Shown here: positions 23,832 through 31,931 of the stretch, piece by piece
How the letters are laid out: every line of letters starts with the position of its first letter
How positions within the stretch are numbered: position 1 is the stretch's first letter
DNA from: Bog-473 sp963754445
GTDB taxonomy: Bacteria > Actinomycetota > Acidimicrobiia > Acidimicrobiales > RAAP-2
Assembly: GCA_963754445.1 (NCBI GenBank)
Contig: CAVWFT010000001.1
Location: 992,001 to 1,056,000, forward strand
Reading direction: 5' to 3'
Length of the DNA stretch: 64,000 nucleotides
The notes under the pieces: model-generated
What the model saw: only the letters and a program-made list of their open reading frames with translations
Databases searched by the model: none
Told to the model about the DNA's origin: nothing
Translations under genes and position numbers: made by a program

Positions 23832-24977
23832 ATGCGAGACGAGCGACTCGACAAGGCCTTCGACGCCTGGCTGGAGGCGCAGACGACGGCCCTCGACGTG
23901 GTCAGGCAGGCGACCGGCGTTCCCGAGACCGACGTCGACCTGGCCGAGGGCTACCGCTGGGTGACCAGGCTCAATCGACTGATCTGCGACTGGATCGTGG
24001 AGCGGTCCGACCCGCTGCACCCGGTGCTCTTCGACCTGCAGGACGAGTACAAGAAGCTGCTGGTCGACAATCCCGACGTCCACTACACGTTCTGCGTCCT
24101 CGACGACCAGCACTCGTACCGGCTCGTCGGCTTTCGCGGCGAGTGCGCGTACCTGGGAATGACCTTCGGCACCGCGTTCGGACAGGGCCAGGTCGGAGGG
24201 CGGACAGGGACGCAGACGCAGACGCACATCGACGAGTTCGAGCTCGGCCCCAACGGCGAGGTCGACATCCTCATCGCTCCCGAATCGCAGATGCCGACGC
24301 CCCGGCCGCGCAACGCGATCGTCCTCGAGCCGGGCACGGCCCAGCTGGCCATCCGGGAGACCTACTTCGAGAAGTCGCCCGACAAGTTCGCCCGCCTGCG
24401 CGTCGAGTTGGTGCCCCGACCCGGTGACGAGGTGCCGCCGCCGATCCTCTCGTGCGAGGAGCTGGCGCCCAAGCTCGAGTTCGCCTCGTTGTTCCTCGCC
24501 TTCATCGGCCAGAACGCTCTGGCCATGTGGAACGACGCCGGGGCGAACATGAACTCGTTCGGCGGCCAGTCCGGGGCGGCGCACGTCGAAGCCCAAGAGG
24601 ACGAGATGCGCACTCACACCAATGCCGAGATGACCTATCACGGCGGCCGGTTCTCCCTCGAGGAGGGCGAGGCGCTCGTCGTCAACGTCGCCGTACCCGA
24701 CAAGCCCTTCCTCTACTGGGGCCTGACCCTGACCTCGCCGTGGGGCGAGAGCTTCGACTACCGCTACGCGACGACCCACCTCAACAACGAGACGGCCACG
24801 CGCAACGACGACGGCTCGTGGACGATGGTGATCGCACCGAGCGACCCCGGGGTGGGCAACTGGCTCGACACCGGCGGGCGCCGCCAGGGCTACATGCTGG
24901 TGCGCTGGGTGCTCGCCGACGACCCGCCCCACCCGAGCGCCGAGGTGGTGCCGATCTCCACCCTGGCGACGTCGTAG
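23832..24977 (+). CDS. DUF1214 domain protein
   Basis: A 381-residue protein whose C-terminal third matches DUF1214 (TYHGGRFSLEEGEALVV...FLYWGLTLTSPWGESFDYR...GNWLDTGGRRQGYMLVRWVLAD). The remainder is an alpha/beta segment seen in related actinobacterial proteins. The family has no proven function. Members often sit beside lipid or steroid catabolic genes, as here, divergent from an acyl-CoA dehydrogenase. No signal peptide or membrane helix is seen. The start is supported by a GAGGGAGGAGAGAG sequence directly before ATG 23832, one of the strongest ribosome sites in the window. The TAG stop merges into a tandem repeat. Confidence 0.85.
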   Translation: MRDERLDKAFDAWLEAQTTALDVVRQATGVPETDVDLAEGYRWVTRLNRLICDWIVERSDPLHPVLFDLQDEYKKLLVDNPDVHYTFCVLDDQHSYRLVGFRGECAYLGMTFGTAFGQGQVGGRTGTQTQTHIDEFELGPNGEVDILIAPESQMPTPRPRNAIVLEPGTAQLAIRETYFEKSPDKFARLRVELVPRPGDEVPPPILSCEELAPKLEFASLFLAFIGQNALAMWNDAGANMNSFGGQSGAAHVEAQEDEMRTHTNAEMTYHGGRFSLEEGEALVVNVAVPDKPFLYWGLTLTSPWGESFDYRYATTHLNNETATRNDDGSWTMVIAPSDPGVGNWLDTGGRRQGYMLVRWVLADDPPHPSAEVVPISTLATS

Positions 24978-25047
24978 ACCTCGGACCTCGGACCTCGGAC
25001 CTCGGACCTCGGACCGACCTCGGATCAGACCTCGGATCAGACCTCGG
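24977..25047. repeat. Short tandem repeat, 7-bp unit GACCTCG
   Basis: Five perfect head-to-tail copies of GACCTCG are followed by a partial copy and three spaced copies separated by GATCA-type spacers. It starts at the last base of the DUF1214 stop codon and runs into the 3' end of the opposing sulfotransferase gene, where it supplies the final Ser-Glu-Val codons and the stop. Confidence 0.9.
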
Positions 25048-26234
25048 AGGGAACGCCGAAGCGCTCCTGGTAGGGCGTCACCAGTTTGCGGTGGGTGTCG
25101 AGGTCGAGGCCGGTGTCGGCGAACGAATAGTCGTGGCCCCGGGCCCGGTTGGTGTGCCGCGCCGCCAGGTAGGACTCGAGCCGGGAACGGAACTCGTCGC
25201 TGATGTCGAGCCCCCACGACGAGTAGAGCTGCTCCACCACCGCCGTGGGATCGGCGATGAGATCCTGGTAGCGCACGTCGGTGATCTGGCCGTCGGGGAT
25301 CTCGCCCGCGTCGCGCTCGGCCGTCACCGCGTCCATCTGCAGCTCCAGACCCATGGCGAGGAACTCGACCAGCACGTCGTAGTCGACCTGGTCGGAGTGC
25401 ATCCAGTGCAGCGTCGCCATCAGGTCGGCCAGGGAGCCGACCACCCGCAACGGGTCGCGGTGGCTGATCACGACCCGGGCGTCGGGGTAGGTGGCGAAGA
25501 GCAGGGGCAGGGCCGAGAGGTGGGAGGGCGCCTTGACCACCCAGCGCGTCGTGGGCCGTCCGGCCACCCACTGGAGCGTCTGGAGATGGCGTTTGTGCCA
25601 GTCGTAGATCGGAGTCTGGTCCTGTCCGCTGCGCCACACGGTGTACCCGGGCACGTTGTAGGTGCCGGTGAACATGTCGGTCGAGAACTGATGGGCGAAG
25701 GCGAAGATGCACTCCGTGGGGAGCCGGCCGCCGTTCTCGTGCATGGCGGTGAACGAGGGGATCATCTCGTCCATCAACTTGATCTCCTGGTCGCACACGT
25801 CCCCCGATGCCTCCTCGTAGGGCACGGTGTGCAGGAGCTCCCACAGCAAGGGGGGTCGGTTGTCGGGATCGCAGGCGAGGAGTTCGTGCAGGAATGTCGT
25901 GCCCGAACGGCTCAGTCCCGTCACCACAATCGGGCCCGGCACCGGTTGTTCGAGGATCTGGGGCTCCTGAGCCCAGCGCTCCACCATGCGGAGGCGGTTC
26001 TGGAGGATCAACTGGATCTCGCCGCGCGCCCGCACGCGCCCCGGCAGGTGCAGAGCGGCCTCCCCGTCGAGCGAGGCACAGAAGTCGCGCGAACGGTTCC
26101 TCCCACCACGAGTCGCCGAAGTCCTCCAGACCGGTGGTGGTCCGGGCGGCGGCTTTGAGGTCGTCGGGCCGGAGGGAGATGACGGAGCGTCCGTCGTCGC
26201 CCAACCCTTTCCCGAGGACGACCATCTTCTCCAT
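25037..26234 (-). pseudogene. Sulfotransferase family gene with a single-base frameshift
   Basis: The gene encodes a PAPS-dependent sulfotransferase of about 398 residues. The PAPS 5'-phosphosulfate loop is TGLSRSGTTFLHELL and the 3'-phosphate site is VVISHRDPLRVVGSL. The family N-terminus (MEKMVVLGKGLGDDGRSV, then SWWEEPF) is in one frame from ATG 26234. The continuation (FCASLDGEAALHLPGRVRAR to the C-terminus) is in the next. One surplus C within 26087-26090 explains the switch, since the whole span is 3n+1 bases. Apart from that shift both halves look functional. The last codons lie in the tandem repeat. The likely substrates are hydroxylated lipids or steroids, and the by-product PAP would be handled by CysQ. 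Confidence 0.8.
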
Positions 26235-26307
26235 CCAGGCACTACGAGGTGGCGGGTTCCAGGGCATCGGGCGGTCACGGTAGCGCCAACGCGAAAGACT
26301 GGGCGTC

Positions 26308-26901
26308 GTGCGAGCCGGGAGGAGGCCCCTCGACCTCAGCGTGGACGACATCGTCGCCCTGCTGCGCGGGCCCGGCGCCGTCGCGGTGCTGAGCCCGAAC
26401 GTGCCTGTCACCCAGCTCGACCACGCGCTGCAGACGGCGGCCCTGCTCGAGCGGAACGACCCCGGTGACGTCGAGCTGGCGGTGGCCGGCCTGGTCCACG
26501 ACATCGGGCACCTCGTCGCCGGCGCAACGGACGAGGCCCATGCGGTCGACGGGGCGGCGGCCGTGCGGGCAACGTTGGGGGAACGGGTGGCCGGGATCGT
26601 CGCGCTGCACGTGGAGGCCAAGCGGTACCTGGTGACCGCCGACGGTGCGTACGACGACGAGCTCAGCGAGGACTCGGTGGTCTCGTTGGGACGCCAGGGT
26701 GGTGCCTTCAGCGCACCCGAGGCCGCCGCCTTCCTGACCCGGCCACTGGCCGCCGAGGCCGTCACCCTGCGCCGGGCCGACGACCACGGCAAGGACCTGG
26801 CCTTGCTCGTGCGACCGCTGGACTCGTGGCTGCCGACCCTGCGCGTGCTCGAGGGGCGGTCGGCCTCGCCCCCGCCATCTCGTTGGCGGTCCGACCGCTG
26901 A
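26308..26901 (+). CDS. HD-domain protein, PhnZ-like
   Basis: A 197-residue HD-superfamily protein. Metal ligands are seen in VTQLDHALQTAALLE (His near residue 38), VAGLVHDIGHL (His-Asp near residues 59-60), DEAHAVDGAAAV and IVALHVEAKRYLV. The VTQLxHALQ...LxHDIGHL layout is that of PhnZ and related diiron oxygenases, which cleave organophosphonates, more than of nucleotide phosphohydrolases. No phosphonate uptake or PhnY gene is present nearby. GTG 26308 is used as the start; the sequence before it is short and divergent from the sulfotransferase. It is 26 bp upstream of the kinase-like gene and probably co-transcribed with it. Confidence 0.78.
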   Translation: MRAGRRPLDLSVDDIVALLRGPGAVAVLSPNVPVTQLDHALQTAALLERNDPGDVELAVAGLVHDIGHLVAGATDEAHAVDGAAAVRATLGERVAGIVALHVEAKRYLVTADGAYDDELSEDSVVSLGRQGGAFSAPEAAAFLTRPLAAEAVTLRRADDHGKDLALLVRPLDSWLPTLRVLEGRSASPPPSRWRSDR

Positions 26902-26927
26902 GCCAGGCCTCCTGGGACACTCGTCGG

Positions 26928-27828
26928 ATGCGTGACGTCCCCGCCATCGTTCGGGCCCGGGCCGAGGCGGTTGGCGCGCTGGTCTGGCTCGACGGCCTCG
27001 ACGCGCTGATCGGCGACCTCGAGCGAGACTGGTCGATCAGCGTCGGTCACCCTTACGGCGACGCCACCGAGGCCTTCGTGGCCGACGCGGTCCTCGACGA
27101 CGGCACCCCGGCCGTCGTGAAACTGCTCGTGCCGCGAGACGATGCCGCGGCGCGCCACGAAGCCGCCGTCTTGGAGCGCTGCGCCGGTGCGGGTTGCGTC
27201 GCCCTCCTTCGGGGCGACGTGGGCCGCGGCGCACTCCTCCTGGAGCGATTGGGTCGTTCCCTGTTCGCGTTGGGGCTGCCGGTGGAACGGCGCCACGCCA
27301 TTCTGTGCGACACGGTGCGCCGGGTCTGGCAGCCGACCCGAGGCCTCGAACTGCCGACCGGGGCGGAGAAGGCCCGGATGCTCGCCGACTGGATCGAGAT
27401 CCGATGGGAGGACCTGGGCCGCCCGTGCAGCCGCGCTGCGGTCGACCACGCGTTGCGCTGCGCCGCGCGACGCCGGGCGGCGCACGACCCGGCCCGAGCG
27501 TGTCTCGTCCACGGCGATGTGCACCAGTGGAACGCATTGGCCGCGGGAGAGCGGGTTCAAACTGGTGGATCCCGATGGACTGGAGGCCGAGCCCGAATAC
27601 GACCTCGGGATCATCATGCGCGAAGACCCCCTCGATCTGATGGTGGGCGACCCGACGGCACGAGCCGAGTGGCTGGCCCGCCGGACCGGTCTCGACCCCC
27701 GGGCCATCTGGGAATGGGGTGTCGTCGAACGGGTGTCGACCGGTCTGCTGGGCACTTCGGTCGGCCTGCAGCCGGTGGCGGCGCAGATGCTGGCCGCGGC
27801 CGAGCGCATCGCCGCAGCGCCGGTCTGA
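26928..27828 (+). pseudogene. Aminoglycoside-phosphotransferase-fold kinase gene with a single-base frameshift
   Basis: A gene for a small-molecule kinase of the aminoglycoside/choline phosphotransferase fold, about 299 residues when repaired. Frame one gives a full N-lobe (AVVKLLVPRDDAAARHEAAVLERC) and the catalytic loop CLVHGDVHQWNALAAGE. The metal-binding segment and C-lobe (GFKLVDPDGLEAEPEYDLG...GLQPVAAQMLAAAERI) continue in the next frame. One extra C at about 27552 breaks the frame, and the span is 3n+1 bases. The unshifted reading fuses with the following hydrolase frame and is not meaningful. Actinobacterial relatives are linked to streptomycin-6-phosphotransferase-like resistance or to unknown substrates. 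It lies between the HD and serine hydrolase genes. Confidence 0.82.
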
Positions 27829-27854
27829 GTGCCGTCGGGCGCGAGACTCCCGGC

Positions 27855-28994
27855 ATGCCTGCACCCGTCGCCGGACACTGCGACACCCGCTTCGCCCTGG
27901 TCGAGGAGGCCTTCAGGCAGAACTTCGCCGAGCGGGGCGAGGTGGGCGCCGCCGTCTGCGTGCTGATCGACGGCGTGACGGTGGTCGACCTGGCCGGCGG
28001 TGTCGTCGACCGCGCGGGATCGGCGCCCTGGACGCCCGACACCCTGGTGGACTACTACTCGGCGGGCAAGCCCGTCCTCGCCGTCTTGGCCCTGCGGCTG
28101 GTCGACGAAGGCCTGGTCGACCTCGACGATCCGATCGCCCGCGTCTGGCCCGAGTTCGCCGTGGCCGGCAAGGAGTCCGCCACCCTGCGCCACGCGCTGT
28201 GCCACCGCGCCGGTGTCCCGGCCATCCGTCAGCCCCTGTCCAACGAGGACCTCTGGGACTGGGACCGCATGGCCTCTGCCCTCGCCGGCACCGAAGCGTG
28301 GTGGGAGCCCGGCACGCGCCACGCCTACCACACCAACACCTACGGGCATCTGGTCGGCGAGGTGGTGCGCCGGGTCAGCGGGGCGTCCTGTGGCGCTGCG
28401 GTGGCGACGCTGGCCGGCGCGGTGGGGGCCGACGTCCACGTGGGCCTGCCGCGTGCGGTGGCGCACCGGGGCGCCGACGTGATCTTCGACTCGCCGGGAC
28501 TGGGCGGGCCGGTCGACTTCGATGCGCTCGAAGGGGACGCCCGCATGGAGATGCTGAGCTACCTGAATCCGCCCGGCTACTCGTCGGTGGGCGTCGTCAA
28601 CACGCCGGCGTGGCGGGCGGCCGAGGTCCCCTCGACCAACGGGCACGGCAGCGCCCGGGGACTGGCCCGCTTCTACCGCGCCCTGCTCGAGCCCGGCCGG
28701 CTCCTCTCGCCCGATCTGCTCGCTGAAGCGACGCGGGTGCAGTCGGAGGGCTACTGCCCGATCCTGCACGACGAGGCGTCGTTCGGGCTCGGCTTCACAC
28801 CGACGACGGGACGACGGTCCTTCGGCCCGAACCGGGGCAGCTTCGGCCATTTCGGGACGGGCGGTGCGCTGGGCTTCGCCGACCCCGAGGCGGGCCTGGC
28901 CTTCGGCTACGTCATGAACCACGTCATCCCACGCTGGCAGAGCACGCGCAACCGGGCCCTCGTCGACGCCGTGTACGGAGTGCTGGAGGCGTGA
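27855..28994 (+). CDS. Beta-lactamase-family serine hydrolase (EstB-like)
   Basis: A 379-residue class C beta-lactamase-fold hydrolase of the esterase/lipase branch. The nucleophile motif Ser-x2-Lys is Ser69-Lys72 in DYYSAGKP, and the general-base motif is YHTNTYGHLVGE near residue 157. Towards the C-terminus HFGTGGALGF stands in place of the Lys-Thr-Gly box. No signal peptide is seen, which favours a cytoplasmic esterase or lipase over a periplasmic lactamase. Such proteins (LipL/LipD-like in mycobacteria) act on short-chain esters. ATG 27855 begins 26 bp after the kinase-like gene. The end overlaps the methyltransferase start by four bases. Confidence 0.9.
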   Translation: MPAPVAGHCDTRFALVEEAFRQNFAERGEVGAAVCVLIDGVTVVDLAGGVVDRAGSAPWTPDTLVDYYSAGKPVLAVLALRLVDEGLVDLDDPIARVWPEFAVAGKESATLRHALCHRAGVPAIRQPLSNEDLWDWDRMASALAGTEAWWEPGTRHAYHTNTYGHLVGEVVRRVSGASCGAAVATLAGAVGADVHVGLPRAVAHRGADVIFDSPGLGGPVDFDALEGDARMEMLSYLNPPGYSSVGVVNTPAWRAAEVPSTNGHGSARGLARFYRALLEPGRLLSPDLLAEATRVQSEGYCPILHDEASFGLGFTPTTGRRSFGPNRGSFGHFGTGGALGFADPEAGLAFGYVMNHVIPRWQSTRNRALVDAVYGVLEA

Positions 28995-29740
28995 CCTTCG
29001 AGGAGCTGGTGGCCGACGGTGCGGCGGCACCCGTGGAGGGCTGGGACTTCACGTGGCTCGAGGGTCGGGCGACCGAGGAGCGACCGCCCTGGGGCTACGC
29101 CCGCATCATGGGGCAGCGGATGGGCGAGGCGACGGCCGCACTCGATATCGAGACCGGAGGCGGCGAGGTCCTGCGCACGGTGTCCGCACCGCCGGCGCTC
29201 CTGGTGGCGACGGAGTCGTGGCCGCCCAACATCGCGGTGGCCCGGTCGCGCCTGGCCGATCTGGGTGCACATCTCGTGGCCGTGGCGAACGAGCCGGCGC
29301 TGCCCTTCGTGTCGTCCGCCTTCGATCTCGTCGTGAGCCGGCATCCGGTGGTCACGGTGTGGGACGAGATCGCCCGCGTACTCGAACCCGGTGGCACCTA
29401 CCTCTCCCAGCAGATCGGTCCCGGCACGAACCGGGAGCTGACGGATTTCTTCTTGGGCCCGGGCCCCCGCAGCGACGTGCGCCGGCCCGAGCGTGCGGCG
29501 GCGGCGGCCGCGGCAGCCGGGCTCGAGGTCGTGCGTCTCGAGTCGTGCGCGCTGGCCGTCGAGTTCTTCGACGTCGGTGCGGTGGTGTACTTCTTGCGCA
29601 AGGTGCTCTGGACCGTGCCCGGCTTCACGCCCCACACCTTTGGGGACGCCCTGCGCCGCATGCACGGGTGGATCGAACGGGAGGGGTCCTTCGTCTCGAC
29701 GGCCACGAGGTTCCTCGTCGAGGCGCGCCGCCCGGCCTAA
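28991..29740 (+). CDS. SAM-dependent methyltransferase
   Basis: A 249-residue class I methyltransferase-like protein. The nucleotide region is recognisable as DIETGGGEVLRTV (motif I, a variant with TGGGE), with a motif II strand, FDLVVSRHPVVTVWDEIARVLEPGGTYLSQQ (motifs IV-V), and a C-terminal half with VEARRPA. Homologues are annotated as trans-aconitate or SAM methyltransferases of unknown substrate. GTG 28991 overlaps the serine hydrolase stop (GTGA), indicating translational coupling. Together with the upstream HD, kinase-like and hydrolase genes it may form one plus-strand transcript. Confidence 0.85.
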   Translation: MTFEELVADGAAAPVEGWDFTWLEGRATEERPPWGYARIMGQRMGEATAALDIETGGGEVLRTVSAPPALLVATESWPPNIAVARSRLADLGAHLVAVANEPALPFVSSAFDLVVSRHPVVTVWDEIARVLEPGGTYLSQQIGPGTNRELTDFFLGPGPRSDVRRPERAAAAAAAAGLEVVRLESCALAVEFFDVGAVVYFLRKVLWTVPGFTPHTFGDALRRMHGWIEREGSFVSTATRFLVEARRPA

Positions 29741-29750
29741 CGTTGCCCCC

Positions 29751-30497
29751 GTGAGCGGGCCGGGATATCCGACGGGATCACCACCACCGCCACCCCAGCT
29801 GCCGCCGCCCGGCTGGTATCCGGACCCTTCGGGCCAGGGAGCCCAGCGCTGGTGGGACGGCCAGGCCTGGACGGCCCATACCGGGATGACGCCCGGCCCC
29901 ACCAAGTACGAGCAGATCGACACCGCACGCGGCGCGCTCCCGCTCGCCTCGTGGTGGTCCCGCGTCTGGGGCTATCTCCTCGACGCCGTCATCCTCGGCG
30001 TCGCCACCTTCACGATCGAGATCTCCACCGGTGTGATCCACTTCAGGCAGGTGTTGGTGGAGACCGACGGCACGACCCGGGAGACGGAGAAGTTGTTCCG
30101 GGGCGGCTCGACCGCCGAGCAGGTGGTGGTCCACTTCGTCGTGCTCGCCATCACCCTGCTCTACCCCTATCTCCTCCTGCGCTACAAGGGCCAGACGGTC
30201 GGGATGATGGCGACGGGCATCACCGCCGTCGACGCCGCCTCGGGAGCGGCGCTGACGAGCGGGCAGACGGTGCGCCGGGTGCTCGCTCTCTTCGCGTTGG
30301 TGACGCTGTGGACCGAGATCGGGTTCTGGGTCAACCTGGCCGGGAATTCGGGCGCCACGTCGTACGGATCGCTCGGGTTCGGTGCCGTGGGCGCCCTGCT
30401 GTTCATGGTGTCCGCGTTCTGGGCGCTGGGCAACGCACGCAATCAGACCCTGCAGGACAAGGCGGCCTCGACCATCGTCATCCGCACCCGGCGCTGA
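29751..30497 (+). CDS. RDD family membrane protein with DUF2510 motif
   Basis: A 248-residue protein. A proline-rich start is followed by the DUF2510 motif (PPGWYPDPSGQGAQRWWDGQAW, about residues 19-40), a short cytoplasmic module found only in actinobacteria. An RDD-type membrane domain then carries the Arg/Asp-type residues in ASWWSRVWGYLLDAVILG, a YLLLRYKGQTVGMMATGITAVD block and a last helix. RDD proteins may act as ion or solute transporters; the function here is unknown. It starts at GTG 29751, ten bases after the methyltransferase stop, and ends near the TldE gene that faces it. Confidence 0.9.
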   Translation: MSGPGYPTGSPPPPPQLPPPGWYPDPSGQGAQRWWDGQAWTAHTGMTPGPTKYEQIDTARGALPLASWWSRVWGYLLDAVILGVATFTIEISTGVIHFRQVLVETDGTTRETEKLFRGGSTAEQVVVHFVVLAITLLYPYLLLRYKGQTVGMMATGITAVDAASGAALTSGQTVRRVLALFALVTLWTEIGFWVNLAGNSGATSYGSLGFGAVGALLFMVSAFWALGNARNQTLQDKAASTIVIRTRR

Positions 30498-30526
30498 GGC
30501 GCCGAGGCGCCGCGGCCCGGGCTCGC

Positions 30527-31918
30527 TCAGCTGGCCTTGCTCACCGTGCTCATGTTGAAGTCGGGGATGCGCAGCGCCGGCATGATGGTGCGGTTGAGGT
30601 ACTCGCCGAGCTCGCGTCCGAGTGCCCGCACCGGAGTGCCGACCTCGGTGGCCCGGGCCAGCAGATCGACCGGGCTCTCGTTGAAGCGGAAGTTGTTGGC
30701 CGCGCCGACGACCCGGCCGTCCTCGATCACGTAGACGCCGTCGCGGGTCAGACCGGTCATGAGGAGCGTGTCCATGTCGACCGGGCGGATGTACCACAGG
30801 CAGGTGAGGAGCAGTCCCCGCTCGGTCCGGGCCACCATGTCGTCGACCGAGCCGCCGTCGTGGCCGGCGCAGCGCAGCACGAAGTTGTCGACGTAGGGCG
30901 ACGTCGGGACGCCCGACCGGGCTGCCCCGGCCCGGTGGTAGCGCAAGCGGGTCAGGATGCCGTCGCGCACCCAGTCGATCGCCGAGGTGGGCAGCCCGTT
31001 GTCGAAGACCGACACTTCCGAGCTCGAGGCCGCGGTCGTGACGAAGGGGATGCACTCGATGCCCGCCTCGGCCGGATCGCTGCCGAGCGTGAAGGGCAGC
31101 GAGGAGATCCGCTCGCCGACCCGGGTACCGCCGCCCTTCTTGGAGAAGACGGTGCGCCCGTCCTCGCTGTCCTGGCCGCCCAGGGCGTCGTAGTCGATCA
31201 TGCCCATCATGTCGGCGACGCCCGATGGAGGCAGGATCACTTCGTAGCGCCCGGCCTCGAGGGCGATCTGGGTGGTGGCCCAGTCGAGGCGGCGCCAGAT
31301 CTCCGCCTCCATGGCGCCGAAGTCGGGATCGATGACCGGCATGCCCACCCAGGCCGAGCCGCTGCCGTCGGCCGTGCGGCCGACCAGGTTCACCGCGGCC
31401 GTGGGCTGGAGCCCCGACAGACGCAACCCGGTGGAGCTGCCGAGGTAGACGGTGTCGAGGTCGATCTCGGCGAAGCCGGCCAGGACGGCGTCGCGGGCGC
31501 GGGCCCGCTCGAACGCGCCGCCGAGGGCCGAGAGGACGCCGTCGAGCGCCTCGGCGTCGGTCGCGGCCGGTTCGAGCCCGAAGTCACGGCCGACCCCGGC
31601 TGCCTCCTGGGGCGTCACCAATGCGAAGGCGTCCTCGGCCGCCGGCGCCGACCGGGCGTCGGCCAGCGCGTCGGCCACCATGGCCTGCGCCCCGTCCACG
31701 CCGACGACGCCACTGCGGCGCGCCGTGCCCACGGCGCCGCCGGCCATGACGATGACGCTCACGGCCCGGTTGCGGTGCACGCCGTTCGTGGTGGTGCTGT
31801 TGCAGGCGAAGCGCACGTCGGCGTGGCTGCCTTCCTCGACGAGCACGATGCACCCATCGGCCCCCGCTGCACCCGCGGCGGCCACGCCCCCCTCGACCAC
31901 CTCTTGGGCCGGGATCAC
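30527..31918 (-). CDS. tldE: TldE/PmbA-like metallopeptidase subunit
   Basis: A 463-residue protein of peptidase family U62, TldE/PmbA type. It lacks the HExxH-type site present in TldD, as expected for the non-catalytic partner. Characteristic segments include the central EIDLDTVYLGSSTGLR, SGVADMMGM near residue 220 and a C-terminal GLTRDGVYVIEDGRVVGAANNFRFNESP, shared by TldD and TldE. The TldD/E heterodimer degrades unfolded peptides and matures some ribosomally made peptides such as microcins. GTG 31918 is chosen because it lies just beyond the tldD stop and the upstream frame belongs to TldD shadow. Together with tldD and the Gfo/Idh gene it forms a three-gene minus-strand operon. Confidence 0.87.
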   Translation of the reverse strand: MIPAQEVVEGGVAAAGAAGADGCIVLVEEGSHADVRFACNSTTTNGVHRNRAVSVIVMAGGAVGTARRSGVVGVDGAQAMVADALADARSAPAAEDAFALVTPQEAAGVGRDFGLEPAATDAEALDGVLSALGGAFERARARDAVLAGFAEIDLDTVYLGSSTGLRLSGLQPTAAVNLVGRTADGSGSAWVGMPVIDPDFGAMEAEIWRRLDWATTQIALEAGRYEVILPPSGVADMMGMIDYDALGGQDSEDGRTVFSKKGGGTRVGERISSLPFTLGSDPAEAGIECIPFVTTAASSSEVSVFDNGLPTSAIDWVRDGILTRLRYHRAGAARSGVPTSPYVDNFVLRCAGHDGGSVDDMVARTERGLLLTCLWYIRPVDMDTLLMTGLTRDGVYVIEDGRVVGAANNFRFNESPVDLLARATEVGTPVRALGRELGEYLNRTIMPALRIPDFNMSTVSKAS

Positions 31919-31931
31919 GCCGGGACTCCCA

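Noticed and set aside
26826..28994. Apparent kinase-hydrolase fusion in one frame
   Set aside because: The frame runs through the +1 shift of the kinase gene and then into the separate hydrolase gene. The middle part is nonsense, so it is not a true fusion protein.
23751..29030. Very long minus-strand open frame
   Set aside because: It is an antisense shadow of GC-rich genes on both strands. It contains only a real short piece, the N-terminal frame of the frameshifted sulfotransferase.
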